Below are positions 13,420-21,319 of a stretch of 23,518 nt of DNA, one piece after another. The translations under genes and the position numbers were made by a program. The stretch spans positions 1-23,518 of the forward strand of contig DLBF01000081.1 in the NCBI GenBank assembly GCA_002494215.1. Direction: 5' to 3'. Position 1 is the stretch's first letter, and the number at the start of each line of letters is the position of its first letter. This DNA is from Prevotellaceae bacterium UBA7028 (lineage in GTDB: Bacteria; Bacteroidota; Bacteroidia; Bacteroidales; Bacteroidaceae). The notes under the pieces are model-generated. The model was not told where the DNA came from. It saw only the letters and a program-made list of their open reading frames with translations, and did not search any database.

Positions 13420-14017
13420 TCAGCACAGTAAGGAAGTGGGCCATGGCTCCCAGCAGGACGAAAACATGCCAGATGGCATGGTAGCCCGGTTTGCTGTCGT
13501 GCGCAAAAAAATAGGTTCCCGAGGTGTAGAAGATACCCTCGGCAACCAACAGCGCCATAGAGATAGGAGCAAGACGCTCCATTACGGGCTTGAATACTAA
13601 TACCACACTCCATCCCATCAACAGATAAAGGGCCAAAGACAATTTGGGCCACTTGCCTATGGCATAAATCTTATAGAAGGTTCCTCCCAGAACAACTGCC
13701 CAAAGGAAACCGAAAACAGTCCAACCCAACCAGCCACCTACCACACCCAGGCAGATGGGAGCATAGCTGCATGCTATCATAACATAGATGCTGATATGGT
13801 CCAGTTTGCGCATCACTTGCTTGACCTTACCCGGCCTGAGCCAATGATAAATGGTGCTGCTGAGGAACATCAGAAACATTCCCACAATAAAAAAGATAAC
13901 TCCCATAGTCATCTGCCAACCAGAATTGACGGCAGGCCAGATAACCCACATGGAAGTGAGTGCAAAAACAGCACCTATAAGATGCGTCCAAGTATTTCCT
14001 TTTTCTCCTTTACACAT
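13406..14017 (-). CDS. Hemolysin III family (PAQR-type) membrane protein
   Basis: This 203-aa protein has seven hydrophobic spans and the family's polar signatures: SSTIYHWLRP after the second span, a KLDHISIYVMIACSYAP stretch, and HAIWHVFVLLGAMAHF in the last span. The three histidine sites, together with the Ser and Asp in these motifs, form the membrane zinc site of PAQR/hemolysin-III proteins. The bacterial members (TrhA/YqfA) have been tied to membrane-lipid homeostasis rather than true haemolysis. It starts 26 bases after the Gate-domain gene on the same strand, so it may be the last gene of the pyrK operon. It ends inside the 3' end of the convergent DUF4374 gene, with no terminator between them. 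Confidence 0.88.
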   Translation of the reverse strand: MCKGEKGNTWTHLIGAVFALTSMWVIWPAVNSGWQMTMGVIFFIVGMFLMFLSSTIYHWLRPGKVKQVMRKLDHISIYVMIACSYAPICLGVVGGWLGWTVFGFLWAVVLGGTFYKIYAIGKWPKLSLALYLLMGWSVVLVFKPVMERLAPISMALLVAEGIFYTSGTYFFAHDSKPGYHAIWHVFVLLGAMAHFLTVLTIVV

Positions 14018-14033
14018 TTTTTTCAGTATTATT

Positions 14034-14054
14034 GTTTACTGTTTACCGTTGCAG
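14034..14054. repeat. Short heptamer repeat (GTTTACT/GTTTACC)
   Basis: Two exact 7-base units and a third weaker one run between the Gate-domain gene and the hemolysin-III gene. On the minus strand they read as GTAAAC units, and the first supplies the TAA stop of the Gate-domain gene. A related array is at 22714-22741. Confidence 0.5.
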
Positions 14055-15008
14055 GGGTTGGTTTTCTATCCCCTCGCCAACGAGAGAGGAGCTGGGAGTA
14101 AGACTCTTATGCGTCCAAACAACGATGAAAGCAAAAAATATTCTTGTTGCTAATATCCAAAACACAGAGATACCCGTCATAGCCATAACGATAGTATCCT
14201 CGAGCATGGAATGGTTCATAATTAGGTGGTAGTTGACGGCATTGGCATCCCGACGGGTGACGTAACCTTTCTCCTCCATATCCAGCATGACAGCCGATCC
14301 GTAGCTCAATCCCAAAACATTTCCTACTAGCCACATATAGGCTGCCTGACGGGGAAGACCAAAGAGACGCATCAGCGGAGCCAAGAATCGTGACAGCGGT
14401 GCTAACAGAGAATAAGCCTCTATCAGACATTGTAGCACCATCAGCGAATAGATAATAAGGAACACTATTATGGCTATCTTAATCTGCGAAACAGCCCACG
14501 TTAGCAAAACCTCTGCCATAGAACTCTCTGCCGCGGCCCCCATATATATATAAGGTACTGACATTTCAGGCAATACCTGATTCAGGCACATAGCAGCAAC
14601 AAAAGCCATAAGGATGCGTATCAGTCCCATTTTCCAGAAATTGGAACCGGTCTTGTGGTTAACCGTACACTCCATAGGCAGAGCGTGACAAATAAGAATC
14701 ATAATGCCAACTATAGTGGCTTGCCTAAGCGTCAAATGCACAGACATCATAGCTGCCACACCCGCATAAGTGCCCGCTGCCGCTCCACTAATAAAGAGGA
14801 CAGCCGACTCGCCCGGCAGTCCCATCATAGAGAACAGGGGATTAAGATACCTGGCTATCCATGCCAATACACCCCAATGCTGTAACAGGGCTACAGCAAG
14901 GGAGATGGGTATCATAAGTTTCAGCAACCAAGAAGCGCTCTTCCACGTAGTAGGAAGGGCACTTCTAAGCGATTGCATGACTTTATCAAGCAAATCACTG
15001 CCTATCAT
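14043..15008 (-). CDS. Gate-domain (nucleoside-recognition) membrane protein
   Basis: This 321-aa polytopic protein carries two related membrane repeats, each with a Gly-rich Gate motif: GLPGESAVLFISGAAAGTYA near residues 63-82 and GLPRQAAYMWLVGNVLGLSY near 215-235. This is the nucleoside-recognition (Gate) fold shared by SpmA/SpmB, FeoB and CNT transporters; the substrate of this subgroup is not known. It follows the 70-aa zeta-partner gene by 10 bases. The last 19 residues (LTPSSSLVGEGIENQPLQR) are encoded by a GC-rich repeat-like element and end in the heptamer repeat, so the natural C-terminus (about THKS) has been extended or replaced. Confidence 0.78.
   Translation of the reverse strand: MIGSDLLDKVMQSLRSALPTTWKSASWLLKLMIPISLAVALLQHWGVLAWIARYLNPLFSMMGLPGESAVLFISGAAAGTYAGVAAMMSVHLTLRQATIVGIMILICHALPMECTVNHKTGSNFWKMGLIRILMAFVAAMCLNQVLPEMSVPYIYMGAAAESSMAEVLLTWAVSQIKIAIIVFLIIYSLMVLQCLIEAYSLLAPLSRFLAPLMRLFGLPRQAAYMWLVGNVLGLSYGSAVMLDMEEKGYVTRRDANAVNYHLIMNHSMLEDTIVMAMTGISVFWILATRIFFAFIVVWTHKSLTPSSSLVGEGIENQPLQR
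14062..14100. repeat. GC-rich repeat-like element at the end of the Gate-domain gene (copy D)
   Basis: The plus strand carries CCCCTCGCC, an AACGAG turn and GAGAGGAG followed by CTGGGAGTAAG, giving a short dyad CTCG-N4-CGAG. Read on the minus strand it encodes LTPSSSLVGEGI, a tail like the LTP-peptide of copy C (LTPDPG). It is followed directly by the 7-base repeat. Confidence 0.45.
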
Positions 15009-15018
15009 GCACTAATCT

Positions 15019-15231
15019 TTAGTCTTTGAATACACGATGACGGATGAGAGGATCTCCCTCACGGGAAGGCAGGACAGCAGCTCCCTCAGGAATCTTCTCG
15101 ATAACCTTTCCATCCTGTGCAAAAACAAGAACCTGTTGGTCAAAGCGCGCACGGGCGAGCAGACGCTTATGAGCCAATTGGATGCCGGCGTCTATCAGAC
15201 GCTGCATCTCGCGAACTTCATAATCCGTCAT
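15019..15231 (-). CDS. Small partner of the zeta toxin (likely antitoxin)
   Basis: This 70-aa protein is encoded immediately after the zeta-type kinase with an ATGA overlap (15228-15231), so the two are translationally linked. It is predicted to have an N-terminal helix (MTDYEVREMQRLIDAGIQLA, then HKRLLARARF) and a C-terminal beta hairpin (QQVLVFAQDGKVIEKIPEG). A helix plus a V-W/F-xDGKV-x-IP hairpin is the form of small proteins encoded beside Gram-negative zeta toxins, from memory of that family. Its start is preceded by GGAGGAGGG nine bases upstream (15241-15249), a very strong Shine-Dalgarno for this phylum, which would ensure excess antitoxin. The antitoxin role is inferred. Confidence 0.65.
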   Translation of the reverse strand: MTDYEVREMQRLIDAGIQLAHKRLLARARFDQQVLVFAQDGKVIEKIPEGAAVLPSREGDPLIRHRVFKD

Positions 15232-15839
15232 TTTTTCTTGCCCTCCTCCGGCTTATAGTATTTCTTTTTCAATTCAAGATAACGTTCCTTTTCGAAAACC
15301 TCAATCTTCTCTACCCCAAATCCGCTGGCTATACGCACAGCAGGACAGTTGCTATTATCGTAGAGCGTCCAATAGTCGCACACTGGCATATAGAGTTGGA
15401 AGAGGTTCTGCAATCCAGCCTCGTAACGACGTATAATCACATCGGTGGGGATGTTATGCCCCCCCATGCTTACACGCTGAGCCACACGGCGCATAGCCTG
15501 CTCAGCACTACTCAGCGAGAAGAAGAGTAGCGTAACAAAGTATCCACGCTTCTTGGCCTGCTGAATCAGCTTGACATACGAACGGGTGGCAAGGGTTGTC
15601 TCGAAGGCAAAGGTCTCTCCGTCCTTGAGCAACTGGATGATACGGTCTATCATCAATCGTCCCGCCTGAATGGCTACGCCTTCGGGGTTGAAAGGCGAGA
15701 TACCTGCGGCAATCTCATCGGCATTCACAAACTCCCTGCACTTCAGCATCTCGGGCAGCACGGTAAAAGAAGCCGTTGTCTTTCCAGCTCCGTTGCAACC
15801 CGCAATGACGTACAAGTTCATTTTCTTCTTGTGTTCCAT
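15228..15839 (-). CDS. Zeta-toxin family kinase
   Basis: This 203-aa P-loop protein has Walker A GCNGAGKT (14-21), the catalytic Asp41 in VNADEIAAGISPFNPE, the FETTL segment (79-83), and the lid sequence QRVSMGGHNIPTDVIIRRY (121-139) whose arginines contact ATP. These are the hallmarks of zeta/PezT-type kinases, which in studied cases phosphorylate UDP-N-acetylglucosamine and so block wall synthesis; related members have other small-molecule targets. All key residues are present, so it is probably active. It lies five bases after trmD and is followed by its likely antitoxin, a toxin-first order opposite to epsilon-zeta and PezAT. It shares an operon with essential or housekeeping genes. Confidence 0.85.
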   Translation of the reverse strand: MEHKKKMNLYVIAGCNGAGKTTASFTVLPEMLKCREFVNADEIAAGISPFNPEGVAIQAGRLMIDRIIQLLKDGETFAFETTLATRSYVKLIQQAKKRGYFVTLLFFSLSSAEQAMRRVAQRVSMGGHNIPTDVIIRRYEAGLQNLFQLYMPVCDYWTLYDNSNCPAVRIASGFGVEKIEVFEKERYLELKKKYYKPEEGKKK

Positions 15840-15844
15840 AACTC

Positions 15845-16528
15845 TTACTTTTTATTCAAAAGGTCTGGACGTAATCTTTTTGTTCTCTCAAGGCTCTGCT
15901 GCAACTCCCATTCCTTTATTTTGGCCTCATGACCAGAAAGAAGCACATCAGGCACACGCCCCCAGTCTTTGTACTCAGCAGGACGTGTATAAACGGGTGC
16001 TGCCAACAAATTATCCTGGAAACTGTCCGAGAGGGCGCTTTGCTCATCTCCAATGACTCCAGGAACGATGCGCACGATGGCATCCGTCATCACAGCAGCA
16101 GCCAACTCTCCGCCCGTCAGCACATAGTCGCCTATGGAGACTTCCTTGGTTATCAGCTGCTCGCGCACACGATAGTCGATACCCTTGTAGTGACCACATA
16201 ATATAATAATGTTCTCACAGAGCGAAAGGCTGTTGGCCATAGGCTGAGAGAATTGTTCACCATCAGGGGTAGTGAAGATAATCTCGTCGTAATGGCGCTC
16301 ACTCTTGAGCTTGCTGATACAACGGTCTATAGGCTCGCACTGCATAACCATACCGGCAAAGCCACCAAAGGGGTAGTCGTCAACACGGCGCCACTTGTCC
16401 AACGTGTAGTCACGCAGGTTGTGGATGTGAATCTCAACCAGCCCCTTCTTCTGCGCTCTGCCCACAATACTCTCCTGAGTAAAGTTCTGCAGCAGCTCGG
16501 GCAATACTGTTATGATGTCTATTCGCAT
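15845..16528 (-). CDS. trmD: tRNA (guanine-N1-)-methyltransferase
   Basis: TrmD methylates N1 of G37 next to the anticodon of tRNAs using S-adenosylmethionine, preventing +1 frameshifts. The 227-aa sequence is full length: [13 protein letters not shown] start, the GGFAGMVM region, and the trefoil-knot SAM site with [28 protein letters not shown] and the C-terminal [12 protein letters not shown] motif. Its 5' end overlaps the end of pyrD by 10 bases and the zeta kinase begins five bases after its stop, so all are very likely co-transcribed. TrmD is usually essential, which makes the adjacent toxin gene notable. Confidence 0.96.
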   Translation of the reverse strand: MRIDIITVLPELLQNFTQESIVGRAQKKGLVEIHIHNLRDYTLDKWRRVDDYPFGGFAGMVMQCEPIDRCISKLKSERHYDEIIFTTPDGEQFSQPMANSLSLCENIIILCGHYKGIDYRVREQLITKEVSIGDYVLTGGELAAAVMTDAIVRIVPGVIGDEQSALSDSFQDNLLAAPVYTRPAEYKDWGRVPDVLLSGHEAKIKEWELQQSLERTKRLRPDLLNKK

Positions 16529-17427
16529 ATACCTATTATATCTTTTACGCTCTTGAATCCATGACGGTCCAGATAAGCATTAATACCTTGGGCCACCTTA
16601 ACGGTGACGGCAGGGTCAAGGAAGTTGGCAGTTCCTATCTCTATCGCCGAAGCGCCAGCAAGTAGGAACTCTACTGCATCCGTTGCACTACTGATGCCAC
16701 CCAATCCTATAACAGGAATCTGAACGGCATGAGCCACCTGATAGACCATTCTAAGGGCAACAGGCTTAACGCATGGACCGCTTAGACCGCCTGTACCTAT
16801 GCTAAGGATACGCTTACGCTTCTCAACATCTATAGCCATTCCCATCAGTGTGTTGATAAGGCTGACAGCATCGGCACCAGCATCCTGGACAGCCAAAGCA
16901 ATATCCGTAATACTGGTTACATTGGGCGACAATTTCACTATCAACGTCTTCTTATAAGCATCCCTAACGGCCTTAACCACACTGGCAGCGCCTTCTGTGG
17001 TTGTTCCAAAAGCCATTCCACCATGCTTGACGTTAGGACAAGAGATATTCAACTCTATGGCAGGAATATTCTCCAGCTCGTTGATACGAGCGGCACACTC
17101 GGCATAATCCTCGGGACTATTGCCTGAGACATTCACAATCATGTTGGTGCGGATATCCTTAATCTGTGGATAGATATGCTCACAGAAGTAATCTACGCCC
17201 TTGTTCTGAAGACCTACACAGTTCAGCATTCCCTGAGCAGTCTCCGCCATACGAGGGTAAGGATTACCCTGGCGAGGCTGCAAAGTTGTACCTTTTACTA
17301 TAATACCGCCTATCTCTTCCAGGTTCACAAAATCCTGAAACTCCAGACCGTAGCCAAAAGTTCCACTGGCGGTCATTACAGGGTTGCAGAGCTGTAGACC
17401 AGCTATGTTAGTTCTTAAATCTGCCAT
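16519..17427 (-). CDS. pyrD: Dihydroorotate dehydrogenase B, catalytic subunit
   Basis: This 302-aa FMN enzyme oxidises dihydroorotate to orotate in pyrimidine synthesis. Typical class 1B text includes TASGTFGYG near the N-terminus, [15 protein letters not shown] (FMN/substrate loop with the catalytic Cys), [21 protein letters not shown] and [19 protein letters not shown] (phosphate-binding). Class 1B enzymes need the PyrK subunit to pass electrons to NAD+, and pyrK lies just upstream, overlapping by 13 bases. The end overlaps trmD by 10 bases. Confidence 0.96.
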   Translation of the reverse strand: MADLRTNIAGLQLCNPVMTASGTFGYGLEFQDFVNLEEIGGIIVKGTTLQPRQGNPYPRMAETAQGMLNCVGLQNKGVDYFCEHIYPQIKDIRTNMIVNVSGNSPEDYAECAARINELENIPAIELNISCPNVKHGGMAFGTTTEGAASVVKAVRDAYKKTLIVKLSPNVTSITDIALAVQDAGADAVSLINTLMGMAIDVEKRKRILSIGTGGLSGPCVKPVALRMVYQVAHAVQIPVIGLGGISSATDAVEFLLAGASAIEIGTANFLDPAVTVKVAQGINAYLDRHGFKSVKDIIGICE

Positions 17428-18194
17428 TTCAGTTTCTTTATGTCAAATACCGGACCTTCTTTACACACACATACATTGCCCATCTCTGTGTCTTCTACGC
17501 AACACAAACAGGCACCCAGTCCGCAAGCCATCATATTCTCAAGGCTCACCTCGCAAGGTGTATTCACAGTCTTTGCATAACGGGCAACTGCCACCATCAT
17601 TGGCTTAGGACCACATACGCTAATCTGAGTGAACTTCTCCTGCTGCAGAAGGCTATGCTGGGTTACAAATCCCTTCTCACCTTCAGAGCCATCTTCTGTA
17701 GTAACAAACACACGTCCCAATGCCTTGAACTTATCCTGCTGTAATAAATCGCCAGCACTGCGGGCACCCAATAGGAAGGTTGGCTCCATGCCTTTCTCTT
17801 TCATAACAGCACCCATATACAATAAGGGAGCCACGCCAACACCACCGCCAACCAACAAGACGCGGGAAGAGGCATCTGTAGGCATAGTAAAGCCGTTACC
17901 CAAGGGCAGTACCACATTCAGCGAATCCCCAACCTGCATCTTAGCAAGCTGGCGGGTACCATCTCCTACCGTCTGTACCAAGAACCATATCTGATTCTGC
18001 TGTCTGTCTACATAATGTATGCTAATAGGGCGGCGCAAGAATGTCTGCGCACTACCTTTTATCTCTAATTGGGCAAACTGACCAGGCAACATCTCTGGTA
18101 AAGGGTTCTGGGTATCCGTAGCCTTTAACAGCACGTATCGTTCATGAATACGGTCTACAGCGGTCAGTGTAAGATCTAATATATACTTCTTCAT
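17415..18194 (-). CDS. pyrK: Dihydroorotate dehydrogenase B, electron-transfer subunit
   Basis: This 259-aa subunit carries FAD and a [2Fe-2S] cluster and links PyrD to NAD+. The FAD/NAD ferredoxin-reductase fold occupies the first ~210 residues ([10 protein letters not shown] for [18 protein letters not shown] for NAD). The cluster-binding cysteines are in [20 protein letters not shown] followed by CVCKEGP. It heads the minus-strand operon. A box resembling TAnnTTTG (TACCTTCG, 18219-18226) lies 25 bases before the start, next to the terminator of the upstream XRE gene. Confidence 0.95.
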   Translation of the reverse strand: MKKYILDLTLTAVDRIHERYVLLKATDTQNPLPEMLPGQFAQLEIKGSAQTFLRRPISIHYVDRQQNQIWFLVQTVGDGTRQLAKMQVGDSLNVVLPLGNGFTMPTDASSRVLLVGGGVGVAPLLYMGAVMKEKGMEPTFLLGARSAGDLLQQDKFKALGRVFVTTEDGSEGEKGFVTQHSLLQQEKFTQISVCGPKPMMVAVARYAKTVNTPCEVSLENMMACGLGACLCCVEDTEMGNVCVCKEGPVFDIKKLKWQI

Positions 18195-18218
18195 TTGTTA
18201 TTCTGCCGTATTTTTCTG

Positions 18219-18226
18219 CGAAGGTA
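18219..18226 (-). promoter_or_regulatory. -7 promoter box of the pyrK operon
   Basis: The minus strand reads TACCTTCG, one base from TAnnTTTG, 25 bases before pyrK. It abuts the T-run of the preceding terminator, so termination and initiation signals are packed together. Confidence 0.4.
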
Positions 18227-18261
18227 TAAAAAAAACCTGAAACACGGGGAAGGGTTTCAGG
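18227..18261 (-). terminator. Rho-independent terminator of the XRE gene
   Basis: CCTGAAAC (18236-18243) and GTTTCAGG (18254-18261) form an 8-bp stem over a 10-base loop. On the minus strand a long T-run follows, 12 bases past the XRE stop. The plus-strand side also has six T, so it could act in both directions. Confidence 0.75.
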
Positions 18262-18272
18262 AGTTTTTTCAT

Positions 18273-18689
18273 TTAAGATGAAAATGTTTCGAACGTTCCA
18301 TCATCATAAAAAACACGAATTTCTGTTATCTTACGTTGCGGTTTGTCAATATATTTTACTACTTCTTGAATTTGAGGTGCAGGAGAGGGGGACGAATTTA
18401 CCTCTGACGAAGGGGATGCTGCACCAGCAAACAGATCAGCCTGTTCAGAAGTAGTTCCCGCATCCTGAGAGGAAGCACCTTCCAGAAGCATATCTCCTTC
18501 GCCAAACATTAGCCAATTAATACTAATATGTGGGAAGCACTCATGTATGGCATTAACGATATTGTTAGTGGGACGTGTTCTTCCTGTGAAGATACCAGAA
18601 AGGGTGCCTTCAGCAACACATAGTGTAGCAGCAAACTCTTTTTGCGACATACCCTGATATTTCATCAACTGATAAATCCTATCTTTCAT
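18273..18689 (-). CDS. XRE-family transcriptional regulator
   Basis: This 138-aa protein has an N-terminal lambda-repressor-like helix-turn-helix (about 1-55: MSQKEFAATLCVAEGTLSGI with the recognition helix around AEGTLSGIFTG), then INWLMFGEGDM, a phrase common in Bacteroidota XRE regulators. A Ser/Pro/Glu-rich linker (about 70-105) leads to a short C-terminal segment (KITEIRVFYDDGTFETF) that may form a small beta unit or dimerise. Its target is unknown. It has a well-formed promoter (18748-18779) and its own terminator, so it is a single-gene unit. The long AT-rich palindrome-bearing DNA upstream may contain its operators, such as GAAATTTAAATTTC at 18798-18811. Confidence 0.85.
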   Translation of the reverse strand: MKDRIYQLMKYQGMSQKEFAATLCVAEGTLSGIFTGRTRPTNNIVNAIHECFPHISINWLMFGEGDMLLEGASSQDAGTTSEQADLFAGAASPSSEVNSSPSPAPQIQEVVKYIDKPQRKITEIRVFYDDGTFETFSS

Positions 18690-18747
18690 CCTTTTTATAT
18701 CTAATTAGTAGGGGCTAGCCCTCCGATTTTAATCTCTAAACTCAGTG

Positions 18748-18779
18748 CAAAGGTAGAAAAACGGATTTAAACTTCCAAA
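18748..18779 (-). promoter_or_regulatory. Promoter of the XRE gene
   Basis: On the minus strand TTTG (18776-18779) is followed after 20 bases by TACCTTTG (18748-18755), nearly the Bacteroidota consensus. The start codon lies about 60 bases further on. A GGATTTAAA direct repeat (18763-18771 and 18785-18793) flanks the -33 box. Confidence 0.65.
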
Positions 18780-18797
18780 CTTTTGGATTTAAAATTT

Positions 18798-19388
18798 GAA
18801 ATTTAAATTTCTGCCGGTATTCGACTTTACAAATATTTACATTTGTGAATCAAAATATAGATAAACATGCAAATCCAGCCAGATTCATGCAGAAATGCAA
18901 ATTTCCAATATTAAAGTAAATCGTATAGGTGGAAAAATCTATAAGCCTGGCTTTCTTTGCATTATAATACACAGAAACAATCAAAAACACTCCAAAAGCT
19001 CCAAAATAGTCCCGTATTCAAAAGTATTTACATTTCACTAAAGCTGAATAATGTAAGATTTGTATTAAATTACTGATTTATAGTTTATTATACAGAATCA
19101 TGAATTATGCATATTATTCGGTTTTATAAATAAAATTGCATAATTCAGAAACGTAAACAAGGAATAGAATTTATGAATTTACATTTGTATATTTGAATTC
19201 ATACCTTTAGTTCAGACTTTCGAAACGAACAGGTATGTTGTTTTTGTAAATTCAATTTGCAAACGCAAATTACAAATCTAAACTCAAAAATCACAAAAAT
19301 GGCCATTTTTGACCAATTTTGGAATGCTTAAAGAATACACGTACAGCATTAAATCGCGCGATTTTACGCAATTCTCAGCGCATAGAAA
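18798..19388. other. AT-rich gene-free region dense in palindromes
   Basis: No open frame worth calling lies on either strand. Inverted repeats seen by eye: GAAATTTAAATTTC (18798-18811, perfect); ACAAAT-N6-ATTTGT (18829-18846); an 11-bp stem TGAATTATGCA (19101-19111) with TGCATAATTCA (19137-19147); TATGAATT-N16-AATTCATA (19172-19203); AATTTGC-N4-GCAAATT (19254-19271); CAAAAATGGCCATTTTTG (19294-19311, perfect); AAATCGCGCGATTT (19351-19364, perfect). Low GC content raises the chance rate, but the last two contain GC cores. No DnaA-box cluster was seen. Function unknown. Confidence 0.6.
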
Positions 19389-19430
19389 AAGGCCCTAACT
19401 TACTATTTTTCAGAAGAAAGGGCCTTATTT
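19389..19430. terminator. Bidirectional terminator after holA
   Basis: AAGGCCCT (19389-19396) pairs with AGGGCCTT (19419-19426), with T-runs on both sides. On the minus strand it lies about 40 bases past the holA stop. On the plus strand no gene is there to be terminated, unless the palindrome-rich region is transcribed. Confidence 0.75.
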
Positions 19431-19465
19431 TTCGTGTAAGCCAAAGCTCACAATCTAGACAAAAA

Positions 19466-20491
19466 TCAGTGTAAAATAAAGTAAATAAGCTCTTGCAAAA
19501 GCTCCTCTTTTGGAGTTTTACATCCCCCTACCCCTTTACCTTTGGCGTCAGTTTTGCGTATTTCAGATAGAATCTGCAAAACCTTCACTCCTTTATAATT
19601 CCGGTAGGCGGGAATAATATCTTTTCTGGCTTGCCATTCTGGCATGCCCAGCCATGCAGCAATTCCTCTATCACTTTTATCGGGCGCATAATATGTCATC
19701 AAAACAGCCGAAAAAAATGTAAATAAATTGGAAAGTGTCTGCGGCAAGGCAAATTTTTGTTGTTGTCCTTGATAGTACTTTACTATCTGCATGCTCTTGA
19801 AAACGTCCTTTACGGCTAAAGCAGAACGCAATTCAAAATCATTGAATTCCTTGCTCATTCCCGTAAGCTCCTCTACCCTGCTTGCTGTTACGCAATTCTC
19901 AGATCCTGCAAGCGAAAGCAAAAGCTTGTCCATTTCGGCAGATAGGCGACACAGATCAGCACCCACATGCCCAGCCAGCATCTGTACTGCTTGGGTCTCT
20001 ATCTTCACCTTCTTACGGCTAAAATACTGCGTAATGAACTGAGGCAGCTGGCTATCATACAGTCTCTTGCTCTCATAAATCACACCTATCTGATCAATTT
20101 GCTTCGTTACAGCCTTGCGTTTATCCAGCACCCCGTGCTTGTAGCAAATAATGAGCACCGTAGTAGGTGTATAATGCTGCATATAGGCCTCCAATGCATC
20201 TAACGAACGCATAGCCTGGGCTTCGCGCACCAGAACCACACGACGGTCAGCCATCATAGGATAGGCCCTTGCCAATTCCACAACCTTGTCGGCCGTTACC
20301 TCCAAGCCATATACAACATCCAGATTAAAATCGCGCTCCTCCGGTTTCAATAACGTATCCGTCAGGAAATCGCTCAGTTTGTCTATATAATAATCCTCAG
20401 CACCCATCAACAAATAGACGGGCTTTACGTCTCCTGCACGCACAGAACGTATAATATCTTCGTGCGTGATTCCTCCTTTTGTCTGTGCCAT
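19466..20491 (-). CDS. holA: DNA polymerase III subunit delta
   Basis: HolA opens the beta sliding clamp within the clamp loader. The 341-aa length and the order of motifs fit: VKPVYLLMGAEDYYIDKLSD at the N-terminus (AAA+-like domain I, including the clamp-binding region), the DFNLDVVYG and VVLVREAQ strands, TVLIICYKHGVLDKRK, the lid domain with ELTGMSKEFNDFELRSAL, and a C-terminal helical collar domain. Its ATG overlaps the amn stop by one base (TAATG), so the two are co-translated. It is followed by a bidirectional terminator. Confidence 0.93.
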   Translation of the reverse strand: MAQTKGGITHEDIIRSVRAGDVKPVYLLMGAEDYYIDKLSDFLTDTLLKPEERDFNLDVVYGLEVTADKVVELARAYPMMADRRVVLVREAQAMRSLDALEAYMQHYTPTTVLIICYKHGVLDKRKAVTKQIDQIGVIYESKRLYDSQLPQFITQYFSRKKVKIETQAVQMLAGHVGADLCRLSAEMDKLLLSLAGSENCVTASRVEELTGMSKEFNDFELRSALAVKDVFKSMQIVKYYQGQQQKFALPQTLSNLFTFFSAVLMTYYAPDKSDRGIAAWLGMPEWQARKDIIPAYRNYKGVKVLQILSEIRKTDAKGKGVGGCKTPKEELLQELIYFILH

Positions 20492-21267
20492 TAATAGTCG
20501 AATTTCAAGTGACGAACAGTCTTCTTCTCCTCCTTAATCATCTCCAACGCCTGAATACCTATGCCAACATGATCTTCGACGTATCTGCTTGTCACAATTC
20601 TATCACTCTCATCGGTTTTAACACCTTCAGGAATCATTGGATTATCACTTACCAACAAGAGAGCACCTGTAGGAATATGATTGGCAAATCCGCAGGTAAA
20701 GAGCGTTGCCGTCTCCATATCCACAGCCATAGCACGTGTAGTGCGCAGATAATCCTTAAACTTATCATCGTGTTCCCAAACACGGCGGTTAGTGGTAAAT
20801 ACCGTTCCCGTCCAGTAATCAAAGCCTCTGTCTCGGATGGTACTGGAAATGGCACGCTGCAGCATAAACGCCGGCAAAGCAGGCACTTCTGGTGGGAAGT
20901 AGTCGTTACTGGTACCTTCGCCTCTGATGCCGGCAATAGGCAAGATAAGATCACCACGCTGTGTCTTGGTAGAGATACCACCACACTTACCCAAGAACAA
21001 GCAAGCCTTGGGCTTTATGGCACTCAGAAGGTCCATAATAATAGCCGCATTGGGACTTCCCATACCAAAGTTGATAATGCTGATACCATCCGCTGTAGCA
21101 GAACGCATATTAGAAGTGTAGTCTGGTGCTTCTATACCAAACTTCTCGCAGAAAATATCCACATAATTATTGAAATTGGTTAGCAAAACATATTCGCCAA
21201 ACTCCTCCAGATGCTTATGCGTGTATCTGGGTAACCAATTTTCTACAATCTCTTGCTTGGTTTTCAT
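20491..21267 (-). CDS. amn: AMP nucleosidase (short form)
   Basis: The 258-aa protein belongs to the nucleoside-phosphorylase/hydrolase fold and matches the short AMP nucleosidase common in Bacteroidota, which cleaves AMP to adenine and ribose 5-phosphate. Visible features are the phosphate-binding NFGMGSPNAAIIMD, LGKCGGI, the GEGTSNDYFPPEVPAL loop and the ribose/base-binding AVDMETATLF with its Met-Glu pair. Unlike the enterobacterial enzyme it lacks the N-terminal regulatory domain. Its stop overlaps the holA start, and it has a good promoter box (21288-21295). The divergent neighbour is an HsdR_N-domain gene. Confidence 0.88.
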   Translation of the reverse strand: MKTKQEIVENWLPRYTHKHLEEFGEYVLLTNFNNYVDIFCEKFGIEAPDYTSNMRSATADGISIINFGMGSPNAAIIMDLLSAIKPKACLFLGKCGGISTKTQRGDLILPIAGIRGEGTSNDYFPPEVPALPAFMLQRAISSTIRDRGFDYWTGTVFTTNRRVWEHDDKFKDYLRTTRAMAVDMETATLFTCGFANHIPTGALLLVSDNPMIPEGVKTDESDRIVTSRYVEDHVGIGIQALEMIKEEKKTVRHLKFDY

Positions 21268-21287
21268 ATTTTATATAATTTTGTAGG

Positions 21288-21295
21288 CAAAGATA
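21288..21295 (-). promoter_or_regulatory. -7 promoter box of the amn-holA operon
   Basis: The minus strand reads TATCTTTG (TAnnTTTG), 20 bases before the amn start codon, giving a short leader. No clear -33 box. Confidence 0.55.
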
Positions 21296-21319
21296 CGAAT
21301 TATTCTCATTATTTTTCGA

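Noticed and set aside
18798..19388. Chromosomal replication origin
   Set aside because: The DNA is AT-rich and full of dyads, but I found no TTATCCACA-like cluster, and no dnaA or dnaN is adjacent.
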